Shown here: positions 44,296 to 53,612 of the stretch, piece after piece | Numbering within the stretch: position 1 is the first letter of the stretch | Layout: each line of letters begins with the position of its first letter | Source: Chthonomonadaceae bacterium | Lineage (GTDB): Bacteria; Armatimonadota; Chthonomonadetes; Chthonomonadales; Chthonomonadaceae | Length of the DNA stretch: 64,000 nt | NCBI GenBank assembly: GCA_025352825.1 | Contig: JANXSG010000218.1 | Location: forward strand, 1 to 64,000 | Reading direction: 5' to 3' | Notes under the pieces: generated by a model | Seen by the model: the letters and a program-made list of their open reading frames with translations, nothing else | Told to the model about the DNA's origin: nothing | The model's database searches: none | Translations under genes and position numbers: made by a program

Positions 44296-47094
44296 CTATT
44301 TGGGTGTGCCATTTTCTATGATCGCATCTGTTATATCCGGGACAGCCGGCCCTGCAATGATGATTGGCAGTTTTCCAGATCGCAGGTATTTCATTGCAGT
44401 CTGATTGACCTCGGATACTGTAAGAGCTTTTACCTGCGAGGTATATCTGTTCAAATAGTCCCAGCCTAGATGATAGTATGCCTGTTCAGACAGATGGGTA
44501 GCAATTCCACTACTAGAAGAGTACGATAATTTCATAGCTCCCACAGCATGGTCTTTCGCCCAGTTCAGCTCTTTTGCGGTCACTCCTGAAATGCTGATTT
44601 TACGAATTTCATCTAGCGCTGAGGCGAGGGCACGTTTCACATTTTTCGGATTCACACCTGCTCGGAACATCCAGGGTCCCTTTTGCAGCGCCGGCTCAAA
44701 CCGTGTATAGGCATAGTAAGCCAATCCTTCAGTATCACGCACTCTTTTTCCCACGCGCCCTACAAACTCATCTTCTCCCAGAATAAGGTTCATTATAGTA
44801 GCTGGAATATAGTCGGGGTCTTGTCGTGAGAGTGCGACTGTACCCATTGCGATATCACATTGCGATTTATCAGGGATGTTTACTATGATAGACCTATCGT
44901 CATAAGAATATACTACGGAGTTATTAGGAGAATAAGGTGGAAGTGCAGTGCCAGATGATTTCCAGCCTTCAAATAGCGCTGTCACTACCTTTTTAACTTT
45001 ATCAATTTCAATATCACCCACAATTACAATGGTGGTGTTTCCCGGCTGATATGCACTGTGGTAAAACGACAAAAGTTCATCTCGTGTTAGTGTTCTAATA
45101 CCTTCTGCAGTACCTGCTGGGCGATGTGCAAAATTGCTGTTCTTGTAAAGCAGTGTATAGAGGCGATTTGTGGCAACTAAAGCCGTACTATTATCCGACT
45201 CTTGAAGAAGCGACAGCCTTTCACCACGTTCTTTTTCTAACTCATCAGCAGGAAAAGCAGGAAATTGCAGACACTGGGACATCAGGCCAAGAATTTCTCT
45301 GAAATTCTCTTTCAGCATTAATCCTGAGATAATTGTCCGCTCGCGATCTGCCTGAAAACTGAAGCCCGCGCCTACAAACTCAGTCTCAGATGCAATCTGC
45401 TGCAAGCTCTTCGTATCTGTGCCTCTCGTAAGCATGTCGGCCACAAAGGAGGCGGTGCCAGGCTTGTCTGTCGGATCGTTTACCGAACCTGCCTTTACAA
45501 ATCCAGATATGGTGACGGTAGGGTTTGCATGGTTAACTTTAACTACCACACGCATGTTATTTGGAAGAGTAAACTCGGTTACGCCTGAATCACTTTTCGA
45601 ATCTTTCATTCCTCCGCTTGTCGCCCTGGCATAGGCAGTCCCTTGAGTACCGCCAGATTCTAGATGAGGCGCGAAATCGGCTCCAACACTATTATGGCTT
45701 CTTTGTGAATTATGTTTTGCAGATACGGATGTCCCTCCACTCTCATCCAAGGGAATGAATAAACCCAGGGTGCGGTTATCAACTTCGAGATATTTCCGTG
45801 CTACGCGCATCACATCGGTCGGTTTTACAGCATCTATATCTTCCAGAAATTTGTATTCGTTTTTCCAATCGCCTGTCACAGTCTGATAGAATCCCAATTG
45901 GGAAGCCTGGGCGAGCACACTGTCCTGTGCGAATATAAAACTCGCTCTCGACTGGTTCTTTGCTTTGGTGATGGTATGATCATCAAGAAGTGTGGTTTGT
46001 ACTCCTGCGATCTCGGATTTCAGAACGTTTTCGATCTGTGCAGTATCCACTCCTGAGCGCGCGGATACTGCTATCTCAAACATCTCAGGATCGATTCCCT
46101 GATTTGCCGATGCCGCCACATTCGTCGCGAGCTGCGTCTCAACAAGTGATTTGTACAGAATGCTGCTCTTACCGTTGCCGAGTGCATTCGCTAATACGGC
46201 AAGTGGTGCTATATCCGGACTACTTGCAGACGGTATATGCGCCATGATCTGAACATAGGAAGTTGGGCCAGCGCGTCGTACTGTAATTCGGCGTTCACCT
46301 TTCTGAGGAGGCTCGGGATTCAGTGGTAGGTGTTTGGTTGGGGTAGGCTTCACATCTGCCCACAATAGCTTAATTTTTTTTAAAAGCGTTACAGAATCGA
46401 AATCTCCTACTACCACGAGGGTCGCATTGTTGGGGGCATAGTAATCTCGGTAGTAGTCATATACCTGCTGGCGTGTATAGTGCTTTACATCCCATTTTGT
46501 ACCTATGACTGGGAAGTGGTAAGGGTGGTAAAGGTAGCTCTGTGCCCTGGTTTGATCATAAAGAAAAGATGCATTATCGTTTTCCCCTCCCTCTAACTCT
46601 GATAGCACAACTGTCTTCTCGGCTTTCAACTGAACAGGATCAATAAGTGCCTGGGTCATCCTGTCTGCTTCGATTTTCAGGGCGACATCTATCTGATCTG
46701 CCGGCAGAAGAAAATAGTAGCTGGTAGTATCCGACCCAGTTCCAGCGTTGTTCACGCCTCCATGCCTCCCAATCATAACATCGATATCGCCAGGCTTAAG
46801 CAGCTTCCTTGTCCCTTTGAACATCATATGTTCTAGCTGATGAGAGACTCCGGTAACACCGCTAATTTCGTTTCGAGAGCCCACCTTATACCACACATAG
46901 GTGCATACTACAGGAGCGGTATGCACTTCTTTTGTTAGCACCGTCAATCCGTTCGCTAGCCGAGTCTGAGTTACACCGTGATCTGAAGCTTTGGATGCTG
47001 ACGAAGCTAGTAAGGTTATGAGTATAAAAGTCGATAGATATAAGCTGGTATTTAGAATATTCGTAACAGACCGAATTTGTATCTTACTGGTCAT
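44296..47094 (-). CDS. M16-family zinc metallopeptidase, two-module
   Basis: The 932-residue exported protein starts at the ATG after GGAGAAT. A signal peptide (about 1-37) precedes the first M16 domain, with the inverted zinc motif H85-Q-L-E88-H89 (VSHQLEHMMFKG) and KTVVLSELEGGEND carrying the second Glu. The second module (about 500-900, EFTLPNNMRVVVKVNHANPT) lacks HxxEH, as in the processing-peptidase layout. It should degrade peptides in the periplasm. Substrate unknown. Confidence 0.93.
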   Translation of the reverse strand: MTSKIQIRSVTNILNTSLYLSTFILITLLASSASKASDHGVTQTRLANGLTVLTKEVHTAPVVCTYVWYKVGSRNEISGVTGVSHQLEHMMFKGTRKLLKPGDIDVMIGRHGGVNNAGTGSDTTSYYFLLPADQIDVALKIEADRMTQALIDPVQLKAEKTVVLSELEGGENDNASFLYDQTRAQSYLYHPYHFPVIGTKWDVKHYTRQQVYDYYRDYYAPNNATLVVVGDFDSVTLLKKIKLLWADVKPTPTKHLPLNPEPPQKGERRITVRRAGPTSYVQIMAHIPSASSPDIAPLAVLANALGNGKSSILYKSLVETQLATNVAASANQGIDPEMFEIAVSARSGVDTAQIENVLKSEIAGVQTTLLDDHTITKAKNQSRASFIFAQDSVLAQASQLGFYQTVTGDWKNEYKFLEDIDAVKPTDVMRVARKYLEVDNRTLGLFIPLDESGGTSVSAKHNSQRSHNSVGADFAPHLESGGTQGTAYARATSGGMKDSKSDSGVTEFTLPNNMRVVVKVNHANPTVTISGFVKAGSVNDPTDKPGTASFVADMLTRGTDTKSLQQIASETEFVGAGFSFQADRERTIISGLMLKENFREILGLMSQCLQFPAFPADELEKERGERLSLLQESDNSTALVATNRLYTLLYKNSNFAHRPAGTAEGIRTLTRDELLSFYHSAYQPGNTTIVIVGDIEIDKVKKVVTALFEGWKSSGTALPPYSPNNSVVYSYDDRSIIVNIPDKSQCDIAMGTVALSRQDPDYIPATIMNLILGEDEFVGRVGKRVRDTEGLAYYAYTRFEPALQKGPWMFRAGVNPKNVKRALASALDEIRKISISGVTAKELNWAKDHAVGAMKLSYSSSSGIATHLSEQAYYHLGWDYLNRYTSQVKALTVSEVNQTAMKYLRSGKLPIIIAGPAVPDITDAIIENGTPK

Positions 47095-47220
47095 TGAAAA
47101 AATTCTCCACAAATTGATTTTGTATTATTCAAATTCGTGACATTACTGTTTTAATCCTGCTTCGATCGCATCAGACAATTTTTGAAGTTCGCATCGGTTA
47201 CAGACAGAAATGGAAGTATT

Positions 47221-48348
47221 TTAATGGCGCAGCATTTGGCGTAGTTCAGCCTGATTACCAGCGTACTGAATGGCTTCGTCGTAGGAGATAGCCTGTGCTC
47301 GATGCAGCTTATCCAGTGCCTGATTCATAGTATTCATACCAAAGTGGCTTCCATCACGAATACACGAATGAAGATCGGTCGTATCTCCATCCTCAAGCTG
47401 CTTTTTAATAGTTGGGGAGGACGTCATCACTTCTACAGCAGGCAGCCTGCCACCAGTATTTGCCTTATGAACAAGGCGCTGAGAGGTGACACATAGCAGT
47501 GATGCTGCCAATTGCTGGCAGACCTGTTGTTTTAAATGAGAGGGAAAGCTGTTCACAATTCGATCTATGGTGGAAGCGGCAGAAGTTGTGTGTAGAGTAG
47601 TGATTACAAGATGCCCGATCTCTGACGCGACCATGGCAACATCCATTGTCTCTCTATCTCTAAGTTCTCCAATTGCAATAACATCCGGACTCTGACGGGT
47701 AACACTGCGCAGTGCAGACTCGAACGATAGGGTATCCTGCCTTATCTCTCGCTGATGGATAACACTTTTTCGATCTTCGTAGACATATTCAATCGGGTCT
47801 TCAATGGTGAAAATATTAGCGCTCCTATGCCGGTTTATCTCTTCAACAATAGCTGCTAATGTGGTGGTCTTTCCACTACCGGTCGGCCCCGTGATGATGA
47901 TGAGGCCTTGAGGCTCAGCAGCCATTTTCTTTAGAATTGGTGGAAGCACGAGCTGATCGATCGTATAAGGGCGTAAAGGAATGATTCGCAACGCCGCTCC
48001 TATCGTACCTCGCTGCATAAATAGATTGGCTCTCACTCTTGCAAGTGAAGGAATTGTGAACACGAGATCGAGTTCCTGTTTGTGCTCAAGCAGGCTCATA
48101 AGATCATCGGCGTCGTCGTTATCAGGTAGTTTTTGCATGCTCCTCTCAGCTCGAAGCAGTGTATCTCGGACGGAACTAAACATAATCTCATAAGCCATCT
48201 CTCTTGTATTTTCAGCGGAAATAGGAGAGAGCTCAGTGAGTTGTAAGCGGCCATCAACTCGGATGGCTGGAGGGGAACCGGCTTTAATTATTAAATCAGA
48301 AGCCTTGCCTTTAATAGCAATTTCAAGTAGATCATGAATGGTGTGCAT
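47221..48348 (-). CDS. PilT-like type IV pilus ATPase
   Basis: The 375-residue protein starts at the ATG after AAGGAATA. An N-terminal PAS-like domain carries DLLEIAIKGKASDLIIKAGS, and the RecA core has GPTGSGKTTT (Walker A) and FTIEDPIEYVYEDR (Asp box). DVIAIGELRDRETMDVAM is the Walker B region and HTTSAASTIDR the His box. This matches the retraction ATPase PilT/PilU group, which depolymerises pili. It fits the prepilin genes at 30.9 and 62.3 kb, although no other pilus assembly genes are nearby. Confidence 0.9.
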   Translation of the reverse strand: MHTIHDLLEIAIKGKASDLIIKAGSPPAIRVDGRLQLTELSPISAENTREMAYEIMFSSVRDTLLRAERSMQKLPDNDDADDLMSLLEHKQELDLVFTIPSLARVRANLFMQRGTIGAALRIIPLRPYTIDQLVLPPILKKMAAEPQGLIIITGPTGSGKTTTLAAIVEEINRHRSANIFTIEDPIEYVYEDRKSVIHQREIRQDTLSFESALRSVTRQSPDVIAIGELRDRETMDVAMVASEIGHLVITTLHTTSAASTIDRIVNSFPSHLKQQVCQQLAASLLCVTSQRLVHKANTGGRLPAVEVMTSSPTIKKQLEDGDTTDLHSCIRDGSHFGMNTMNQALDKLHRAQAISYDEAIQYAGNQAELRQMLRH

Positions 48349-48542
48349 AGTATTCCTTAGTACGATTTTGCAAAATAAAAAATGAATTCTGATAGGTTTC
48401 CGCCTGCTATCACAAGGCGAAAGGTAATATTCCACAGTATTTAAGACAACACGTTACTAGGCTTTGTTCTTAACTTAATCCATTTCCTATCCAAATTCGC
48501 ACATTCATATGATAAGAATTTAATATATGTAAGCCTGTCGAC

Positions 48543-48572
48543 AAAAAAAGCAGCCCAATGGCTGCTTTTTTT
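48543..48572 (-). terminator. rho-independent terminator, hppA
   Basis: AAAAAAAGCAGCC-CAAT-GGCTGCTTTTTTT is a perfect palindromic terminator with a T-run on both strands. It lies 18 bases past the hppA stop. Confidence 0.9.
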
Positions 48573-48590
48573 GGTCGATATCGATTGGTT

Positions 48591-51140
48591 TTATCTACCG
48601 CTTAGGGCAGGTTCTCTCTCGCTTTTATTACTGCTAGGAGGAGGATTACCTGTAATGTCCTCATCCCGAACAATGGAACCTCTTTTAGAAAAGAGGATTG
48701 CACCGGTGAGACACGCCGTCGATATTCCTACAATAAGCAGGCGAACCCACATTTCTAGCGGCTGTATTACTATTCCTGCGATAAGAATACCAGTCAGGTT
48801 CATTACCTTGATGAGCGGATTGAGCGCTGGGCCAGCCGTATCTTTAAACGGATCGCCTACAGTATCGCAAATAATACCTGCTTTGTGGTTCTCAGTGCCT
48901 TTTCCGCCAAAAAGTCCATCCTCAATCTTCTTCTTAGCATTATCCCATGCACCGCCAGAGTTGGATAGAAGTACCGCCATAAGCTGCCCACTGACAATTG
49001 CGCCCGCCAGATATCCTCCTAAGGCCGCAGCGCCGATGTCAGGTCGTCTGAAACCAAGTCCGAATCCCACCAAGATAGGAAGTGCGATTGCTAGAATGCC
49101 AGGGCCAAGCAGCTCCTTCTGAGCGGCTGCAGTGGAGATCGCAACACATTTTGCGTAGTCGGGCTTACTGGTTCCCAGCATGATTCCAGGATCGTTGCGG
49201 AACTGGCTGCGCACCTCTTCGATCAGCTGAAATGCAGCTCTTCCCACAGCGTTGATAGCAAAGGAGGAGAAGAGATAGGGGGCTGCCCCCCCAATAAGCA
49301 GCCCAACAAATACTTCGGGTACATCGAGTGGAATACCGAATATTCGTCCCTGGGCCAGCAGAGATGCATGTTCTGTTGCATCGTTGGGTGCCAGCAGGTG
49401 AGCATCCGTCATGAAGGATCGGAAAAGAGCGACCGCTGCGATAACTGCTGTCGCAATGGCAAATCCCTTGGTGAGGGCCTTCGTAGTATTCCCAACGGCA
49501 TCTAATCTGCCAACAATGCGGTCACCTGAAATTGCCCCGCCAACTTTTCCACTGGCATGGTCTTCTTCGAGAACCTTGGACATCTCGAAGATTCCGTTCG
49601 CATTGTCTGTGATAGGGCCGAATGTATCCATGGCTAGAATGTAGCCAGTAGTGGTAAGTAGACCTAATCCAGCTAGAGCAATCCCATAAGCAGCAAGCAG
49701 GGGATTGTTCGGGAAGATTGCCAGCGCAAAAAGCAGAGTAACGGCGATGGCGAGCGCACTCCAGACAGAACTTTCGAGCCCATACGAAAATCCTGAGATT
49801 ATCATGGTTGCCGGCCCGGTCTTAGAGTTGTGGGCAATCTCGTTCACTGGCTTTTTTTCTGTGGAGGTGAAGTATTCTGTCAGCCAGCCTATCACTATTG
49901 CCAGCACAATACCTATGAAGGTGCAAAGAAAGAATTTCCACCATTCGTACTTATAGTTCCCGGAACCATCCAGCAGAGGAATTTCTACCCCTCCTTTGAA
50001 GTACCAGTACGAGCCTGCACAGAAGAGCAGAGTGGCAATAAACGCTGAAATTCTAAATCCTTTGTTGATTGGCTGCATCGGATCGAGATCTTCTCGGTCT
50101 TCTCCCTTGACAGAGAACACACCGATTATGGAGGCAACTACTCCAACAGCGCGCACAATAAGAGGATACATGATAAGCTGAAGAGCGCTATGGGCAAGCA
50201 CTGTATTTGTGCGCCACACCTCCGTGGGAATAATCGCAGCGCCAAGAATAATCGCCGCCACCAGAGTGACTTCATAACTCTCGAAAACGTCTGCCGCCAT
50301 TCCTGCGCAGTCACCTACATTATCACCCACGTTATCTGCTATCGTGGCGGGGTTTCGCGGGTCGTCCTCCGGAATACCTGCTTCGATCTTACCCACTAGA
50401 TCAGCGCCTACATCGGCAGCTTTTGTGAATATTCCACCGCCAACTCTCATAAAGAGTGCCGCTAAAGATCCACCGAACCCGAAACCGATGAGGATGAGCA
50501 TTGCCTTTTCTTTATAGATCAAAAAGACAAGACACGCCCCCAGCAGCCCTAACCCTACGGTCATCATTCCGGAAACCGCTCCTGCTTTAAAGGCCGTTTC
50601 AAGCGCTCCTTTAAACGTAGTGCGAGCTTGATTGGCTGTTCTCTGGTTTGCTATCGTCGCCATTCCCATACCTACATATCCTGCAATATAGGAGGCGGAA
50701 ACACCCAGAATAAAGAAGAGTGCTACTCCAAGCGATTCAGGAACACCATATCCGAGGTTTGATTGACTTTTGTACAAAAAGAAAAGACCCGCAGCAATCA
50801 CAAGCACCAGAACCGACATCGTCTTGACCTGCTGCTGCAGATAAGCAAGGGCTCCATCTCGAATAGCTTTGCCCACCTCTTCCATTTTAGCGGTGCCTGG
50901 ACTCTGTTTAGCCACTTCACGATACCATAACCATCCGAAGAACAGCGACACTAGACCCATGAAAAATACAACATAGATTATGTTCATTTCATTCGGGCCA
51001 AATTTAGGAAGTTGAATGGCTTCACCCGCATGGGCTGCGCTGCCAGGAATAATTAAACCAAGCATAGCTATCAGAGGAAGCAGGCGGGATCTCCACGTTT
51101 TATAGAGGGGATTATCGCTTTCTGTGTGTTTTTCGATCAT
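48591..51140 (-). CDS. hppA: membrane proton-pumping pyrophosphatase, K+-independent type
   Basis: The 849-residue protein has about 16 membrane helices. Core motifs are DVGADLVGKIEAGIPEDDPR, IADNVGDNVGDCAGMAADVF and GDPFKDTAGPALNPLIKVMN. The K+-dependence switch reads GNTTKALTKG, with Lys, so it should be the K+-independent, proton-pumping class. It couples pyrophosphate hydrolysis to proton export. AGGAGG precedes the ATG. An N-terminal extension of about 40 residues is unusual in length for the family. Confidence 0.97.
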   Translation of the reverse strand: MIEKHTESDNPLYKTWRSRLLPLIAMLGLIIPGSAAHAGEAIQLPKFGPNEMNIIYVVFFMGLVSLFFGWLWYREVAKQSPGTAKMEEVGKAIRDGALAYLQQQVKTMSVLVLVIAAGLFFLYKSQSNLGYGVPESLGVALFFILGVSASYIAGYVGMGMATIANQRTANQARTTFKGALETAFKAGAVSGMMTVGLGLLGACLVFLIYKEKAMLILIGFGFGGSLAALFMRVGGGIFTKAADVGADLVGKIEAGIPEDDPRNPATIADNVGDNVGDCAGMAADVFESYEVTLVAAIILGAAIIPTEVWRTNTVLAHSALQLIMYPLIVRAVGVVASIIGVFSVKGEDREDLDPMQPINKGFRISAFIATLLFCAGSYWYFKGGVEIPLLDGSGNYKYEWWKFFLCTFIGIVLAIVIGWLTEYFTSTEKKPVNEIAHNSKTGPATMIISGFSYGLESSVWSALAIAVTLLFALAIFPNNPLLAAYGIALAGLGLLTTTGYILAMDTFGPITDNANGIFEMSKVLEEDHASGKVGGAISGDRIVGRLDAVGNTTKALTKGFAIATAVIAAVALFRSFMTDAHLLAPNDATEHASLLAQGRIFGIPLDVPEVFVGLLIGGAAPYLFSSFAINAVGRAAFQLIEEVRSQFRNDPGIMLGTSKPDYAKCVAISTAAAQKELLGPGILAIALPILVGFGLGFRRPDIGAAALGGYLAGAIVSGQLMAVLLSNSGGAWDNAKKKIEDGLFGGKGTENHKAGIICDTVGDPFKDTAGPALNPLIKVMNLTGILIAGIVIQPLEMWVRLLIVGISTACLTGAILFSKRGSIVRDEDITGNPPPSSNKSEREPALSGR

Positions 51141-51221
51141 GTAGTTGGGTTACCTCCTAGGGGACATGCTTCAGAGTGAATGAAGTGGTTGTTACAGAAA
51201 CAATGTGCATGTGTTAGCAAA

Positions 51222-51250
51222 ATTATATGCGAATTTAGAAATAAAGTCAA
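51222..51250 (-). promoter_or_regulatory. sigma-70 type promoter of hppA
   Basis: TTGACT (51245-51250) and TATAAT (51222-51227) are separated by 17 bases on the minus strand, about 80 bases upstream of the ATG. The rest of the gap to the sigma-factor gene (51251-51480) shows nothing. Confidence 0.82.
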
Positions 51251-51480
51251 GTGCTCATTCGCTTTTTTATATTTTGCACTTGATCTACTAATATTTAAGG
51301 AGATGGAACATAGAAAATTCACACATCATACACCGTTCGTCGATATCATCGTGTGAATATCACAAATGCACATTGAACAGATTGATGGGAAAATGGGGCA
51401 GAAACAAGCACGAAAATGCTCTTGATTATCAGATATGCGTTTGAAGTCGAAAGCATCACGGCTTAAATAACATAAAACTC

Positions 51481-52242
51481 TTAGGGAAACAGTTCCACTT
51501 CTGGGTCGAGATATCCTCTCAGACGTGTCACTGCCTGAGCGTGAAGCTGATATGCTCGTGATTCCGAGACAGTAAGAACGCTTCCAATTTCCTTGAAGGT
51601 GAGTCCATCGTGATAGTAGAGAGAGACAACTTTGCGCTCTCTATCCGGCAGCCGATCAACAGCGAATGCGAGAGCACGCTGACGTTCACGAACAGCCACA
51701 CTCTCCAATGGACTTGGGTCGTCTGTCTGAATTGTATCCACTAGCCTCTGTTGGTCGGATCCAATTCTTAGATCATCCAGTGAAAGTAGGCTGGCTCGGC
51801 CAATATTGGTGAGCAGCTTGTCCAGTTTTTCCTGCGTTATGCCGAGTTCTTGAGCGATCTCTTCTTCAGTCGCTGGTCTTCCAAGCTCTGATTCAAGACG
51901 AACATAAGCGGAACGCAGCTGTTTCTGTTGATCACGTACGAGTCGAGGCACCCAGTCGTCGCCGCGCAGCATCTCAAGAATAGCTCCGCGAATGAGGGTG
52001 ATGGCATAAGTTTCAAACTTGATCCCACGGGTGGGATCAAACTGGTCGACAGCTTTAACCAGACCAACGACGCCAGCACCGACCAGATCTTCTCGTTCCA
52101 CTCCGGAAGGGAGCGGACCAAAAAGTCTGCCAGCAGTAATCGAGACGAGGTGTGCGTACCGTTGGATAATTAATCCTCGGGCATGCTGGCAGTTCTGCTG
52201 CTTGAACTGTTGCCAGAGATTGGGGGTAGCGACATCGCCCAC
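51481..52242 (-). CDS. FliA/WhiG-type sigma factor
   Basis: The 253-residue protein starts at the GTG (52240-52242) after GGAGGAG five bases upstream; an ATG 39 bases earlier has no such site. Region 2 (GAGVVGLVKAVDQFDPTRGI, FETYAITLIRGAILEMLR), region 3 (ESELGRPATEEEIAQELG) and region 4 (RLPDRERKVVSLYYHDGLTF, SESRAYQLHAQAVTRLR) are complete. This is the sigma-28 (FliA/WhiG/SigF) group. Its target genes are not identifiable here; motility or development genes are typical. Confidence 0.92.
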   Translation of the reverse strand: MGDVATPNLWQQFKQQNCQHARGLIIQRYAHLVSITAGRLFGPLPSGVEREDLVGAGVVGLVKAVDQFDPTRGIKFETYAITLIRGAILEMLRGDDWVPRLVRDQQKQLRSAYVRLESELGRPATEEEIAQELGITQEKLDKLLTNIGRASLLSLDDLRIGSDQQRLVDTIQTDDPSPLESVAVRERQRALAFAVDRLPDRERKVVSLYYHDGLTFKEIGSVLTVSESRAYQLHAQAVTRLRGYLDPEVELFP

Positions 52243-52646
52243 TGTATCTCCTCCATGCACTAGTGGGTGCAGCCCGTCCATCCATGACAGGCATTTTGTG
52301 ATGATTCTACATATATTAAGTTATACGAAAACAGTGTCCAGCAAGATATTCATATGAGAAATGATGCTGATTTTCTATATTCGGTGTATGTAGTTGGAAC
52401 ATGTTCGATTTTCGGCAGTTTTAGCCTGCTTCGTTATAGGTATTGAAAAGTATTTTTTTTGTGATTGGCCTCAGACCCCTAAATCCTTTTTTCATGATCT
52501 CAAATGGCTTCTTAACAGATCTATTTTTAGTTTTCAAGTATTAGTACTTTGACTTGTGTAGGTATTTTCACGGAAAAATCTGATGTTGACGGAGCTAATC
52601 GCATACTCGCTTTAGCCTGGTGGTTTTTTCGAAAGGTGTACGGATT
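52243..52646. other. 404-base spacer without recognised features
   Basis: AT-rich divergent region between the sigma-factor gene and the outer-membrane-like gene. I see no clear promoter, RNA or repeat, only an AAAGG ribosome site near 52632 for the downstream gene. Confidence 0.4.
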
Positions 52647-53396
52647 ATGAAAAATGTATGGATGCGTTATGCATTAATGATGTGTGTGGTGTTTATTACT
52701 GTACCCGCCTATGCCGGCCCCCCCTTTAACGTAGATGATCCCGCAACAGTAGAACGTCATCGAGTTAACTTAATTACTTCGTATACTTCCAGTCAGAATT
52801 TTGCAGGAGAAATGCAGACTTGTCCAACCTGTTTAATAGCATATGGCTATACGGACAGAATTGAACTGGACATCGGAGCTGGCGGCACATCCCTACGAAA
52901 TTCTGGAAGCTCGAGAATATACGGTTTTGGGGATACAACAGGCGTAATCAAATGGCGATTTCAGGAAGAGACCAAACGGCGTCCCCAGTTAGCGATCGGT
53001 TACCAAATTAAAATTCCTACAGCAGATGTTCATCGTGGACTTGGTAGTGGTGCGGTAGATCACTGTATGTGGATTAGTGCAGCAAAGTCCTATGGAAGGT
53101 GGTCTCCATTTGCCAATATAGGATATAATTTCCTGGGCGGCCACGATGGAACTAACAACATGTTTTGCGGATGCGGCATCACGTATCAAGTGACAGAAAA
53201 GTTAATAGCAGGCGCGCAGGTCTATGGGAATTCTGCGAATGCGCCAGGAGTACGAGATGAGTTAGCTTGGGGTGCCGGTTTAACCTACAACTATATGCCG
53301 GATAAATCGTTCCTGCTCTCATTGGGGCGGAGCGAACATGGCTATTCGGACCTAAATGTATACGCCGGGTTTTCGATCACTTTTGGCAAAAAATAG
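52647..53396 (+). CDS. outer-membrane beta-barrel-like exported protein
   Basis: The 249-residue protein starts at the ATG after AAAGG. A signal peptide (about 1-24, ending PAYAGP) is followed by alternating strands ending in aromatic residues (YGYTDRIELDIGAGG, NIGYNFLGGHDGTNN). The final strand is YAGFSITFGKK. The layout resembles the phenol-degradation MetA-like and transporter group of outer-membrane proteins, and implies a diderm envelope. The substrate is unknown. Confidence 0.7.
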   Translation: MKNVWMRYALMMCVVFITVPAYAGPPFNVDDPATVERHRVNLITSYTSSQNFAGEMQTCPTCLIAYGYTDRIELDIGAGGTSLRNSGSSRIYGFGDTTGVIKWRFQEETKRRPQLAIGYQIKIPTADVHRGLGSGAVDHCMWISAAKSYGRWSPFANIGYNFLGGHDGTNNMFCGCGITYQVTEKLIAGAQVYGNSANAPGVRDELAWGAGLTYNYMPDKSFLLSLGRSEHGYSDLNVYAGFSITFGKK

Positions 53397-53522
53397 CTTC
53401 GTTCGAGCTGACGCTGTCATCTTTACAAATGAGTTACAACTCCGAGGCGATAACGGCGCATAAATAAACAATTTATATGCGCCGATTTGTTATTTAAGTC
53501 AATTTTAAGTGGAAAGCCAACG

Positions 53523-53612
53523 ATAAAAAACTTAAATACTTTTGAAAAACCGATGCCATAATTACCCCCCTCTCTTGTTATGGGAGAAGGTAACCTCGGG
53601 AATGAGGGTGAA
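53523..53612. repeat. partial MITE-like repeat family B, copy 4
   Basis: TTAAATACTTTTGAAAAACCG and the CCCCCTCTCTTGTTATGGGAG palindrome match one half of the 33902-34169 copy. It stops inside the 5' end of the phosphoesterase gene, whose start codon lies in the repeat remnant GAATGAGGGTG. Confidence 0.65.

Noticed and set aside
48571-49122. 183-residue plus-strand frame
   Set aside because: Antisense to hppA; starts inside the terminator and has no ribosome site.
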